Assembly: GCF_030463535.1 (NCBI RefSeq)
Contig: NC_132901.1
Coordinates: forward strand, 6,295,364 to 6,359,363
From: Salminus brasiliensis
Lineage: Eukaryota; Chordata; Actinopteri; Characiformes; Bryconidae
Direction of reading: 5' to 3'
Length of the DNA: 64,000 bases
Part shown: one piece after another, positions 46,401-64,000 of the stretch
Layout of the letters: every line of letters begins with the position of its first letter
Position numbering within the stretch: the first letter of the stretch is position 1
Position numbers and translations under genes: made by a program
Notes under the pieces: model-generated
The model's input: the letters and a program-made list of their open reading frames with translations, nothing else
What the model was told of the DNA's origin: nothing
The model's database searches: none

Positions 46401-47561
46401 GAGCCAGGCAAGTTGACGCCTATCCTCCAGCAGAACCTGAACATGCCATTAACAACCAGGACCAGAACCAGGGGGGCACGCTAACACAGCCATCGATTGA
46501 TGGAGTACACGTGGCGCTGGTTCAGGAAGCAACTGCTCAGAATGAATTAAAGGATATGTCAATGCAGAGAGATTATGCGGCAAATAAGGTAAGTGCTACA
46601 GTGATACTAAGAAGTGACAAGTTACAGCATCTTGGCAAGTGACAGCATCTTGAATTTAGGCAATATATGTAACATTTCTTATGAGATTAAGAGAATATTG
46701 TAATACTGTTTTTGCAAAATTGGTATTAATATACCTTTTGCGTCCCCTCCCCCCTTGCAGCTATAGCAGCAGAAGTGACTATTATGCTCTGCGGCTTACC
46801 CTGCTCTGTAACTTAACATGGTCTGCCACTTTATGGCGAATTACTGTGGTTCCTAAATGCCTCCAAAGTACAAAAAAGTACTAGCAGTATGGCAACTAGA
46901 TTGTGTAGTTACTGAGAATGTTTAACATAACTATCTTACAAGCTGATAAGCGTTTCAGCATTACAGGCCTTAAAGTATGGATGGTATTTGTGTTTGTTTT
47001 GTCTGCATTTAAAATGCTTTTACTGTGTGTTTTTCTTAGGTAATAAGTACTGATAATCATACTGAGAAGATCGACCACGACTGCCAAGTTGAATATTTCC
47101 CAGAGCAAAATGACGGAGACCATGCTTCTGAATCTGTCTTACAAAATCAGGAGACAACTCGCAGGAGAAGACGCAACCCAAGCAGCCCCAGCCATCAAAA
47201 GGCCAAAAGAGTGTGTCTTCGCGAGCCTTTCATTGCCACTGGAACGCACAGTGGCTCCACCATGGCTTCCTCGCGGAGCTCCACTCTGGGCCCCTTTCCC
47301 AATCACCCTAGTACTGTTGCGCAAGCTCCTTCCGAGCGCATGTTGGAAGAGGTGCTGCTTACACATGGAAAACAGGCCTTGCACCTCCCCCTCAGCAACA
47401 GCCCCGCCAAACACACTAACCAAAGCAGACTGGCCGCAAGTCTGAGAGGCCTATCTGTCAAGGCTGTATCCTCCAGCTCCTGTATTAGTTCCAGATTGGC
47501 CGCCGAGGAGAAGCGGAGTGTGCCCAGAATATCCCGATTACGCCGACTCAAGAAATCCTGA
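5869..47561 (+). CDS. slx4ip: SLX4IP, SLX4-interacting protein (CDS incomplete: one or more internal exons unresolved)
   Basis: SLX4IP binds the SLX4 nuclease scaffold and the XPF-ERCC1 endonuclease and influences telomere maintenance (human literature). Supported coding exons are 5869-5895, 16227-16316, 37176-37253, 38091-38179, 46187-46293, 46402-46588 and 47040-47561, with GT/AG junctions and consistent phases. A further exon at 28532-28584 is likely. Diagnostic matches to human include CRNFAVLVDLHVLP (human CGNFAVLVDLHILP), AAYFMKRHVNLRCI (human TAYFLKRGIRLRCI) and VFPERFVVCVS (human VFPDRFVVCVS). The C-terminal half is low-complexity, Ser/Gln/Arg-rich and poorly conserved, as in the family. 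Entry to the 37176 exon in phase 1 requires an upstream exon I could not identify. Confidence 0.9.
6791..6838. repeat. (TC)n microsatellite
   Basis: A dinucleotide run of about 23 units. It creates artefactual Leu/Ser-rich open frames in both overlapping phases that should not be taken as genes. Confidence 0.95.
8286..8749. repeat. Tandem duplication, two copies of a 232-bp unit
   Basis: The block starting TTATGCAAACTTTATCTTG at about 8286 recurs with a period of 232 bp (C at 8291 and C at 8523). It ends near CATGCTATTAT in both copies. I saw no mismatch between the units. It lies in slx4ip intron 1. Confidence 0.9.
13295..13412. mobile_element. Terminal fragment of a fish DNA transposon (GGTGCCCAAAC end)
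   Basis: The fragment contains TCATCTTTAACAACTGTATG, CTATTCACAGTAACAGAA and TGACCATGGGTGCCCAAACA. This reads like the terminal inverted repeat of a widespread teleost family whose ends contain a GGGGTGCCCAAAC motif. Related ends occur at 41880-42070. Only the end is present here. Confidence 0.55.
16227..16316 (+). CDS. slx4ip: slx4ip coding exon 2
   Basis: Thirty codons, CRNFAVLVDLHVLPLPGQNG to STWFSQEHKE, matching human CGNFAVLVDLHILP...TSWFSEQKKE. The acceptor follows a (TC)n(CA)n tract and ends ACACAG at 16226; the donor is GTATGG. Phase 0 on both sides. Confidence 0.95.
16995..17110 (+). repeat. Degenerate tRNA-SINE-like head
   Basis: GGCAGCCATGGCCTAAATGT followed by TCGATCCCTTGGACTGGCAG resembles the A-box to B-box part of fish tRNA-derived SINEs. 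The boxes are decayed and the tail is missing. Confidence 0.35.
17175..17928. mobile_element. Non-autonomous hAT-like transposon with target site duplication
   Basis: The left end TAGGGCTGCAACAACAAATT and right end GTTAGTTGTAGCCCTA form inverted repeats of the teleost hAT type, next to alternating TCGATTATT and ATTAATCGA motifs. Flanking 8-mers ATGTGACA (17167-17174) and GTGTGACA (17929-17936) differ at one base, consistent with a hAT 8-bp duplication. A SINE sits inside. The internal stretch 17580-17830 has no transposase frame. Confidence 0.75.
17288..17580 (+). repeat. tRNA-derived SINE nested in the hAT element
   Basis: The A box TGGCTTAGTGGTTAGAGCG near 17295 and B box GGTTCGATTCC at 17339-17349 are well preserved. 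They are followed by a non-tRNA body (CAAGGCCCTTTACCCTC, GGGTTAAATGCGGAGGACAC) ending near a CACCTTAAATACGTGCACCT tail. The body and fish-SINE style rule out a functional tRNA gene. Confidence 0.75.
19892..20133. repeat. Dispersed repeat, copy A
   Basis: About 240 bp beginning AAAATGTTGTTGCTGTCTTT and ending GTTAGCACCACAGG. It recurs in the same orientation at 23726-23958 with a low level of substitutions and a short gap. No terminal repeats, RNA polymerase III boxes or coding frame are obvious. Confidence 0.85.
20404..21899 (-). mobile_element. Full-length Tc1/mariner (DD34E) transposon
   Basis: A 1,496-bp element with terminal inverted repeats of 132 bp (20404-20535 and 21768-21899), beginning CAGTCATGCCCGAAAGTATT. 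TA dinucleotides flank both ends, the Tc1 target. The right end abuts a (TA)n tract. The transposase lies on the minus strand and is complete except for one frameshift. Arm identity is high (a few mismatches), suggesting a fairly recent insertion. Confidence 0.93.
20473..21521 (-). pseudogene. Tc1 transposase with a single frameshift
   Basis: The frame starts at ATG 21521 (MAKTKELTKDLR) and carries a paired-type helix-turn-helix region (CFQVPVATVQSIIKKY). It breaks near 21221-21235, where reading continues in another frame as TVQRTLHTAGFHG. The catalytic triad is present: D in VLWSDETKIELFG, D in FQHDNDPKHTAK, and E in SPDLNPIENLW, with 34 residues between the last two (DD34E). About 349 codons in all, near the usual 340 aa. 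One apparent indel is the only lesion I see, so activity was lost recently or the lesion is a sequencing error. Confidence 0.85.
21899..21969. repeat. (TA)n microsatellite between two transposon ends
   Basis: About 35 TA units directly joining the right end of the Tc1 copy to the CACTGTTCAAAAAAATAAAG end of another Tc1-like element. Both families use TA targets. Confidence 0.95.
21969..22175. mobile_element. Internally deleted Tc1-like relic
   Basis: It starts CACTGTTCAAAAAAATAAAG, the end of a common teleost Tc1-like family. It then jumps to sequence of the opposite end (CCACCTGTTGTCTATTCCAT, TTGATTGTCAATCAGTGTTG, ATTTCACAGAAGTTTGATTT) and loses the final 30 bp or so of the second arm. No transposase coding is left. 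Confidence 0.7.
23726..23958. repeat. Dispersed repeat, copy B
   Basis: Second copy of the 240-bp unit found at 19892-20133, same orientation. It shares TGATGCCGGTATCCAGTGTA and GATGCCAATGCAGATTCCAG. It lacks the ACACATGT insert of copy A and carries scattered substitutions. Confidence 0.85.
26075..26390. other. GC-richer island inside slx4ip intron
   Basis: The stretch is clearly richer in G and C than its AT-rich surroundings (for example CTGATGGCATGGCGGGTCC and GACCCAGCCCCGCACCCAGC) and ends near a TATAAAAG at 26358. Short open frames exist on the minus strand but resemble no protein I know. It could be a conserved enhancer or a decayed exon; the sequence alone does not decide. Confidence 0.4.
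26702..26718. repeat. Poly(G) tract after poly(T)
   Basis: Seventeen G in a row directly after a run of T, within an intron. Such a run is prone to sequencing length error. Confidence 0.9.
27924..28040 (+). repeat. tRNA-derived SINE head fragment
   Basis: GATGGCCCAGCGGTTGGAGC (A-box region) and GGTTTGATACCCGGGCTCG (B-box region, 27977-27995) precede CCTTGAGCAAGGC. The 3' body is missing. It belongs to the same broad type as the SINE at 17288. Confidence 0.6.
28399..28424. repeat. (CA)n microsatellite
   Basis: About 13 CA units following a short (TC) run in an intron. Confidence 0.95.
28532..28584 (+). CDS. slx4ip: Tentative slx4ip internal exon
   Basis: After a strong acceptor (TTTTTTCTCTCTCTCAG ending at 28531), phase 0 reading gives CFLWALKERIERQIMCSG. 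The stretch ALKERIERQI aligns with human LLKETIDSRV, which follows the SEQKKEEVC segment encoded at the end of exon 2. The frame stays open to 28681, so the donor is uncertain: GTTAGT at 28585 is chosen here, giving phase 2. Neither this nor later donors supplies the phase 1 needed by the 37176 exon, so another exon is implied downstream. Confidence 0.45.
31793..31811. repeat. Poly(T) tract
   Basis: A run of 19 T in an intron. It is responsible for spurious Phe- or Lys-rich frames nearby. Confidence 0.9.
32341..32480. repeat. Tandem duplication, two copies of a 70-bp unit
   Basis: GTGTTATGTGTTTTCAATAT repeats 70 bp later (32341 and 32411) through CTCAAAAGTGCACTAAGTTA. I count two substitutions between copies. 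Intronic, no coding sense. Confidence 0.92.
33121..33235. repeat. Possible retroposon tail
   Basis: The segment ends GCAATTTCCTTCCGGATCAA, resembling the 3' tail AATTTCCTTCGGGATxAA shared by several fish SINE/LINE families. No 5' part is recognisable. Confidence 0.3.
36057..36138. other. Long imperfect hairpin (32-bp arms)
   Basis: TTATTGTACATATACAGAAG (starting 36068) pairs perfectly over 21 bp with 36106-36126, with a 17-nt loop. Pairing continues outward with one mismatch or bulge to CTAAGG (36057) and CCTTAG (36133-36138). The size and shape fit a pre-miRNA or a small palindromic MITE. I do not recognise a known miRNA seed. Confidence 0.6.
36383..36413. other. Short perfect hairpin
   Basis: AAATTGGGGTC and GACCCCAATTT form an 11-bp stem with a 9-nt loop, about 250 bp from the longer hairpin. 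No associated gene. Confidence 0.5.
37176..37253 (+). CDS. slx4ip: slx4ip coding exon (AAYFMKR segment)
   Basis: The acceptor TTTGGCAG ends at 37175, the donor GTGAGT starts at 37254, phase 1 on both sides. It encodes RTLLLAAYFMKRHVNLRCII and onward, aligned with human FQITAYFLKRGIRLRCIR. This is the best conserved part of the protein. Confidence 0.92.
38091..38179 (+). CDS. slx4ip: slx4ip coding exon (VFPERFVVCVS segment)
   Basis: The acceptor CATCTCTACAG ends at 38090, the donor GTGAGA starts at 38180. It reads KLRVFPERFVVCVSLPDDDR and on to MKLDM, matching human CVFPDRFVVCVS. Phase 1 in, phase 0 out. Confidence 0.92.
39960..43060 (-). mobile_element. L2/CR1-like non-LTR retrotransposon, interrupted
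   Basis: The reverse transcriptase reads on the minus strand. 43051-42422 gives VLSNYRPISNLTFISKILE, FQSGFRPNHSTET and LLDLSAAFDTIDHTILL. 42483-42238 continues in another frame with FYADDTQLYIS (the catalytic YADD box). After an insertion, 40920-40370 continues with EKLVHAFITSQLDYCNALLS, LQLVQNAAARVFT, KFDHISPVL and a broken C-terminal part. The 3' region reaches about 39960. Frameshifts and stops make it inactive. The endonuclease domain is missing at the 5' side, as with truncated LINE copies. Confidence 0.88.
40925..42236. mobile_element. DNA-transposon relic nested in the L2 element
   Basis: The L2 coding sequence stops at NKLNVRLG (42238) and resumes at ANISTTAF (about 40915), so about 1.3 kb is inserted. 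It contains TTGGGGTGCCCAAACCTTTG (41881-41900) and a GTATTCACAGTCACAGAACT end (42031-42050), the same family type as 13295-13412. A minus-strand open frame at 41151-41444 (ILQRIVWRNNGLERF) may be transposase-derived; I do not recognise it. Confidence 0.6.
43085..43280. repeat. Common fish dispersed repeat, unclassified
   Basis: AGTTCTACTGCTCTACAGGG, TACCCCTTTAGCCCATGCCT and TGGTGCCAGTAGGTTCTTGC are reminiscent of a repeat I have seen in many teleost loci. The class is not known to me. Confidence 0.4.
43791..43804. repeat. Poly(C) tract
   Basis: Fourteen C in a row, intronic. Confidence 0.9.
46187..46293 (+). CDS. slx4ip: slx4ip coding exon (SGYFSSPRE segment)
   Basis: The acceptor CTTTTTCAAG ends at 46186, the donor GTGAGC starts at 46294. 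Phase 0 in, phase 2 out: TEQSGQSRSGYFSSPRETLD, then STITKRATLQK. It corresponds weakly to human [20 protein letters not shown]. The competing frame DGAEWTKQVGIFF does not match the family. Confidence 0.8.
46402..46588 (+). CDS. slx4ip: slx4ip coding exon (Gln/Asn-rich)
   Basis: The acceptor TTTCTTATAG ends at 46401, the donor GTAAGT starts at 46589. Phase 2 in, phase 0 out: ARQVDAYPPAEPEHAINNQD to MSMQRDYAANK. Low similarity to mammals in this variable region, but splice phases fit both neighbours. Confidence 0.8.
47040..47561 (+). CDS. slx4ip: slx4ip terminal coding exon
   Basis: The acceptor TTTTTCTTAG ends at 47039, then 173 codons and TGA. It begins VISTDNHTEKIDHDCQVEYF, contains the basic stretches TRRRRRNPSSP and HQKAKRVCLREP, and ends RISRLRRLKKS. 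The tail is Ser-, Arg- and Lys-rich, as expected for the disordered C-terminus. Codons show coding-type GC enrichment compared with flanks. Confidence 0.88.
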   Translation, partial: VISTDNHTEKIDHDCQVEYFPEQNDGDHASESVLQNQETTRRRRRNPSSPSHQKAKRVCLREPFIATGTHSGSTMASSRSSTLGPFPNHPSTVAQAPSERMLEEVLLTHGKQALHLPLSNSPAKHTNQSRLAASLRGLSVKAVSSSSCISSRLAAEEKRSVPRISRLRRLKKS

Positions 47562-48720
47562 GTGGGACCAGCATAAAACGGGAGAGGACCCCTGACGCCA
47601 CTGAGATAGATGTTTCTGTAGGCACTCCTATGTCTAATGCTGTCTGTCAGCAGAGGTCTTTTATACACGTTTGCTTTTGTACAATATTTAGAAATGGGAT
47701 GAAACTGATAGATGTCCCAGATGTAAGATATCCATTTCAGTACATATGAAAAAAAATAATGGCCGATTTTGTTGTATATGTGTAACTACCAATACTATAT
47801 TCCATATATATTATGTACCTATGTTTAATGATAAACTTAAACCAAAAATTGACCCTAACCATCAACCATTTTTTTACCTAAAACATGCAGTTACAGTGTT
47901 GGTAGTCACAGGTTTTTCCACTGATTTTCCCACAAAGTAAGGCCATGTTTTTATTGTAAAAACATGAAAACAAACACGGAATATGCACAGAATACATGTA
48001 CTCCCTTTCTTTTAAACATGAATCTTTGTAGACAGAAACCCACCACCCTTGCGTTAATGTCAAAAAACGCAGACGCACACATAAACCACACACAGACACA
48101 CAGTTGTTCAACTCAACTGTAAGAGATTACTGACGTCTGAGCTAAAGCCCTCAAAACACTGGAAAACGTTCCACTGTGACAGCTTCATCCTATGAGAATA
48201 AAATGCTTAAAAGGGAGCCGCACAAACAAATAATAGCGCTCTAAACAAAAACACGCATTATGTGTTTAGATTGAGTTTTCTGCTGAAGATCTGAACTTCA
48301 GACATGTAGGAGCCACCAAGAACACCATGGCTTCCAGCCCAAATCTCTGGCTCCATTCGTCTGAAGTATCAAATCTTCCAGCTTTAGCTGAGCACATGAT
48401 TGATTTCTACACTCTCTCACATACATGCTGTATGTGATCTGGGTTTTTCACTTTCTGAGTCAGCTGTCATCTCTCTGTGGTTATAATTTGTAAATCTGTT
48501 ATTACTTTTTATTACAGCCAAAGTGTCTCGCAAAAGGAAAGAAAGCAGAATAGCTCATCTCACTGTTAAAGGTTGTGCTGTGTGGTATGTACATTCATCT
48601 ACCATAGCATTCAGCGTGCTAAATATTGTGGATTTCTAAAAAAGGACTGCAGATATACAGTTGCAGTCAAAGTGCTCAGAGTTTGTGTTGTGTGTGAGCA
48701 AATAAACAACCTTTAAGAAT
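47562..48720 (+). other. slx4ip: slx4ip 3' UTR and poly(A) signals
   Basis: AATAAA occurs at 48197-48202 (GAGAATAAAATGC) and again near 48699 (GCAAATAAACAACC). Either could end the slx4ip transcript. Which is used cannot be decided from sequence. Confidence 0.5.
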
Positions 48721-49400
48721 TCACTGTTGCATAATTTTGTTGAACATTAACATGAGATCACAGATCAATGGGCTTTTCAAATCTTTCTGGAATTTTTCAC
48801 CTAGAAGCAAAAAAAGTAGACTTTCAGTGTTTGTATCCCAATTTACTGTGTAGCACTGTAAGATTTCCATTGTCATGTACTATTGTCAAGTATTAAAGTA
48901 TTAGAAGTGTGAGACTAATAGGTTGACAGCAGGCCTCTAGAATTGTGCAGTTTTTTACATTTTATACACCAGGTTTCTCCTCACCGAGTATTTAAAATCT
49001 AGTTTTTTTTCCCCCTTGATTCCAACCTTCACAGTTCTACATCATTCTACATCATACATGCTTGTACAGCATTTAGCAAACACTCTTATTCAGACTTTTA
49101 TTCGTGAATTACAGAAATATTCATCCTTAAAAGCTCATTCAGCTCTTAGCAAGAAACTTTTGTTGCATGATCTTATACATTTATGAGGTGGTTCCTTAAC
49201 TTTAAAGGTTGTTGCACCTCTCATTTACAGAAGGGGTTTGTTCCTTTAGGAAGCATCAGTTAAATGGTTCTTTTGGGAACCACAGTTTTATAACATCACT
49301 TCAGAGTACTGGAGTATCAGTACAAGAGTACAGAGTAACTGTGTCTACAGTCTTCACCTAACCCGCGCAAGCAGAAAATGTTTCTGCTATGTGGCACAAA
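48721..49400. other. Intergenic gap between convergent slx4ip and jag1
   Basis: AT-rich spacer with no supported gene. Around 49185-49290 a stretch with GTGGTTCCTTAACTTTAAAG and AATGGTTCTTTTGGGAACCA looks like a degraded palindromic MITE. Confidence 0.5.
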
Positions 49401-51814
49401 AAGACCAGATCCAATCCAAAAAAGATTTAATTATTTCCATACAAAATATTTAATAAATATGACTTTCAAAACATTTGCCAGGAACAATCTCAAATAGGAA
49501 AAAAAGCTTTGTACAAGTAGGTCAATATGGACACTGAATGTCACCATGATCTCACTGAATTAACAAATAAGAAGTATGTTGGGTTTGTCCTTTTAGAGAG
49601 CCTCAATAAAATAATCAGAAGTATTAAACAAAATGTGCACAGCAACAAGAAATTGACATCTAAAGAGCAAGGCAGTCATCTACAACAGAAACCCAAACTT
49701 GCTCCAAGAGAGCTACCATCATTTGGCCTTAACATACACAGATCCATCTAATCAAAGTCTACTCAATATTAAAAGTTGAACCACTTTGTTTCAGAGGACA
49801 GGAAAGGATGGGGTTAAAGGTATAAACGCAGGTTTTGGGACATCATTGTCACAGACCTGTACTCATAAGATACAGTCTATAGGTTATCATTCACATTCGT
49901 CATAATGATCTGAGCCCATTTGTCAGTGCCAGGAACTATTATAAACTCCTATTGGAACTTTTGTCTGGAAACAAAGCATATGAATGCACATGCCTAACAT
50001 ATAAGGCTCTGTTCAGAATTATTCACTTATCCCTCTGGCTTTTAGGTCAGCATAATAGGTCAGATAGGGCTGTAAATTCTAAATTCTTCAGAGTTCGGTC
50101 TTAAAAATAAAGGTCTAAAGCTTTCATTGCTGAAGAACTTTAAATTACACTTCCATTTAATTTTTGTTTTTAATGCACATTTTATGCATGAAATTTGCAT
50201 AAAAGGTAGAAATAAAACCCTTTCTTGACATAAATCTTGGCAGCTTTATTTTTGTGTAGCATGGTTGGGTACTCCGATCAACAGTGTTCCCACTGCCCCC
50301 CTACTGTTCAAGTATTCACAGCCTAGCTTATGATGTCATGCAACTATGAAGCAAAAGGATTTATATAAACAATTATTTTATGACATTCTCCAATTTCAGT
50401 ATGAAAAATCCCAAGTAAAAATAGTTTTGTTCCCTTACAGTTTTCATGTTTGTGACAATCAGCGTGTTTGCCACCAAGGTTTGTAATGAAACAAAAGCAG
50501 CCATTTTTTCCTGTTCCCTCACCTGCCTTACGTAGTTACAAATACATCCTGGCAAAATAGATAAACTTTGTCTGACAATGCACAAAGAAAAGCAAACTTT
50601 CAGGCACACAAATGCCCATCCTATTATTCAAAATAGACTGTTCTTTTTTCTTTTTAAAATTTGGCATCTATAACAAATTTGTTGTGAAATAAGGAAGCCA
50701 TAAAATTACAAAGCCATCAAAACCTTCAAAACTAGACAGTATATATAAATAAAAGGAATGATATTTTAAGGCTCTCGATTATTAAGTTAATAAATCAAAT
50801 ATACACAGTGATTAATTAAAAACAAATGTACATATCTACACAACACTTCTAAATGAACAATTCTTCATATTGGCAGCAGTTGTGAATAGACCCTTGCCTG
50901 GGGCCAGACTGTGCCAATGTCTTGTCTCCTGCCTTACAGTCAAGTGCTGCTTATGTTCAGCCAGGTATTGGCCATGGTCACATCTATTGTTGCTAATAAT
51001 ATCCAGTATATGAACATTCATTATGTCCTTGTGTAATGGGGCAGCGGTTAATTCCACCCTGTACAAGCATAAGTGTGTGGTGCGTAACTGGCTGTTGCAT
51101 TTGTGGTATTTACTGTACAATCATTGAGTGCCACAACAGCGAGTATGTAAACTAAATGACCTCCTGGGCAGATACTGTCGATCTTTGGTATTTCATCTGA
51201 TTTACTGACAATGTCCATAATAAACCATCAATGAGTAGGACTTCTCAGTTCTACACAACCCTATTACACTTGCAATATGGCACCCTGGCAGTTTCAAATA
51301 GTTAACTGCAGACCTGAGTGGATTTTGCAGTTTTGAGTCTAGTTTTAAAAGTAGTATTTCTAATAGACTTAAATACAGTCCAGTGGGGCAATTAGTTCAA
51401 TCTGAACTAAATTGCATCATAAATCTTAAAAACTTTTATTAAAAACTGAAACCCTACTGAGGAATGGTACGATGACAAAGTCACTGATGAGACTACTATG
51501 CATGGTTAGAAATGATGGCAACAATTATTTTAATAAGGTCTAGGTTAAAAATAGTGAACCTATCTTTTAAGGCAGGTCTCTGAAGTACATTCTGCACCCA
51601 GGCAAGAAAAACTCATTCTGCACCAAGAAAAGAAAAATAATAAATAGGTTTTTTTGTTTTTCCTTTGTCTTTTTTTTGTCCTTTGTCACATTAACATTTC
51701 TGACAGTTGCTGTGGTAAGAAGCTGCAAAGGCACTTTTACTACATAATATGGTAAAATCTAACCAATGAGAGCCCCCAGCAGATGGAAAAACTACTTGAG
51801 CAGTGAGTGTTGTC

Positions 51815-51845
<31 letters not shown>

Positions 51846-52245
51846 TTGTAAAAAAAAACACTTAAGACTATCTGAACATTACAACAAAACTGTACAAAGA
51901 CTCAAAGATACTCAAACGTATCCACAAAAATAGACACTGGAAATCTATGCTGTGCTAATAATGTCTTTTTTTTTTAAAGAGGGAAAACACTCGCACATTC
52001 GTTTTTGCATGGATGTGAAATACAGCACTTTGGTTTTTCCAGGCAACCACAACAACTGTCAGTTGCCAGTGTAAGCCAGCTTGTCAAAACTTAAATTAAC
52101 ACAGGGACTCTGCGAATAAGAAACCTTAAGAGTCAGGAGTATGACAACAGTTTTAAGTGATACAGCCTCCCCAAGCTTCTGTGTGATCAGTACATGGGTG
52201 AAGAGGAGGAGGAGCAGTTTGGTCACATGGCAGCACAGTTGTCTG
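49400..52245 (-). other. jag1: jag1 3' UTR (extent approximate)
   Basis: Downstream of the jag1 stop (52246-52248) about 2.8 kb of AT-rich sequence runs to a plausible end near 49400. There the minus strand reads GTATGGAAATAATTAAATC. Other minus-strand AATAAA signals occur (TTTATT on plus, e.g. near 50245). It includes an (AAT)n tract at 51816-51843 and many ATTTA-type motifs. Long jag1 3' UTRs are miRNA-regulated in other vertebrates. No protein-coding gene is supported here; antisense ORFs are short. Confidence 0.55.
51816..51843. repeat. (AAT)n microsatellite in the jag1 3' UTR
   Basis: About nine ATA/AAT units within presumed transcribed UTR. Confidence 0.9.
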
Positions 52246-63101
<10,856 letters not shown>

Positions 63102-64000
63102 CTGAGAGGGCACAGATGAGTCATAATGAAAAAAGAGGTACACAAACTGTGTGCTAATACAGTAACCCATTCTACATATAAAAGGAAGTTAAAAGAATGA
63201 GTCATGTTTTCAGGTATACACAAATGCAAAAAGTAAAAGAACAGAGAACCATTCAGTAGCTTAAGAGGTTTGAATGAAAGCAAGTTCATAAAAAAAAAAC
63301 CTGAAGATGGAATGAGGCTGGTTGTGTACAGCACGATAATAATCCTAAACACATCTCAAATTCCACAACAGACTATGCCAAGAAGTGCTAGCTAAAGTTT
63401 TTTCAATGTTCCTTGCGGCCCGCTAACCTAAACATCATTGAAATTGTGGACAGACCTAGAATTAGAAGCATTTTGCAAGAAAAATAAAATACTGTAAGAT
63501 TCTAAAAAGGTGTTTATAAGCTGTGGTTTTGAAGTACTGACTATACGGGGTGCCCAAAATTTTGCTTTGGGCCTTTTTTGTTATTTTAAAACTGTATAAG
63601 TGAGCCATGCTTACAATATGTGTGTTATATTTGTTTTTTCCCCTTTATTACCTATTTATAGTTGTATATTATATTATATCATATTATATTATAGTTGGGC
63701 TGCATGAAATTTGATTAAAAAAAACACTGACATGGCAATAATTAATGCAATATTTAAAAATACTGGAATTTTCACCAGATTTCTTGGAGTGAAATGAATG
63801 ATTTTGGGCAGATCTGCCTCTGGTCATTAAAAATGAGAGCAGTGGGAATTTTACTTGTACTTCTATTTTAAAGTTGCATGACATTGCACATCCTACAGTT
63901 TGACTATTGCACTTGTGCACATTGCGATGATGATGCTGAAATGATATATTGTACAGCCTTAATTTACAGTAACACATATTTTGATTTCGGGTGCCCAATC
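63102..64000 (-). other. jag1: jag1 intron running off the window, with a transposase relic
   Basis: No further jag1 exon is visible up to base 64000, so the next upstream EGF7 exon lies outside. A Tc1-like relic occupies about 63290-63600. Confidence 0.7.
63290..63600 (+). mobile_element. Tc1-like transposon relic
   Basis: CACGATAATAATCCTAAACA translates as HDNNPKH, the second catalytic Asp motif. NLNIIEIV at about 63425 resembles the DLNxIENxW Glu motif with the final part decayed. It is followed by GGGGTGCCCAAAATTTTGCT at 63548, the style of fish Tc1 ends. Frames are broken. Confidence 0.65.

Noticed and set aside
47139..47668. Minus-strand frames of 94 and 121 aa, and shifted plus-strand frames
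   Set aside because: Shadows of the GC-richer slx4ip terminal exon; only the phase joining at 47040 gives a spliced protein.

Overview
The window looks like teleost fish nuclear DNA: AT-rich, long introns, microsatellites, and many decayed Tc1-like, hAT-like, L2-like and tRNA-SINE repeats. Three vertebrate genes are recognisable from their proteins and splice junctions. They are mkks (BBS6) on the minus strand, slx4ip on the plus strand and jag1 on the minus strand. The same MKKS-SLX4IP-JAG1 neighbourhood lies on human chromosome 20p12, so the block is conserved synteny rather than an accessory region. I cannot name the species; a characiform or catfish is only an impression from repeat style.

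Region 1 (1-4980): all four coding exons of mkks, a chaperonin-like subunit for BBSome assembly. They join in phase into 563 codons plus a stop. Introns hold at least three Tc1-like relics. Region 2 (4981-5868): a head-to-head promoter shared by mkks and slx4ip, with ten TAGCTA hexamers, a GTCACGTGAC palindrome, a CCAAT box, and short upstream ORFs in the mkks leader. Region 3 (5869-47561): slx4ip, encoding the SLX4-interacting protein. Seven coding exons are clear and one is tentative. At least one exon encoding the segment before GRTLLLAAYF is not resolved. Its introns carry most of the mobile DNA: a nearly intact Tc1 element with 132-bp inverted repeats, a hAT-like element with a SINE inside it, an L2-like LINE split by another insertion, tandem duplications, and a long hairpin. 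Region 4 (47562-about 49400): convergent 3' ends of slx4ip and jag1. Region 5 (about 49400-64000): the 3' part of jag1, a Notch ligand. It covers the second half of EGF7 to the C-terminal PDZ ligand on 15 exons (753 codons plus stop), followed by a 3' UTR of about 2.8 kb. The signal peptide, MNNL, DSL and first EGF repeats lie beyond base 64000.

The three genes do not form one pathway: MKKS acts in cilium biogenesis, SLX4IP in structure-specific nuclease and telomere biology, JAG1 in Notch signalling. What they share is the regulatory landscape. The mkks-slx4ip promoter is bidirectional by position, and the slx4ip introns are candidate ground for jag1 enhancers (inference). I found no unmistakable new biological system. 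The items most worth a second look are the hairpin at 36057-36138, the mkks upstream ORFs with the TAGCTA-rich promoter, the almost intact Tc1 copy, and the unresolved slx4ip exon.
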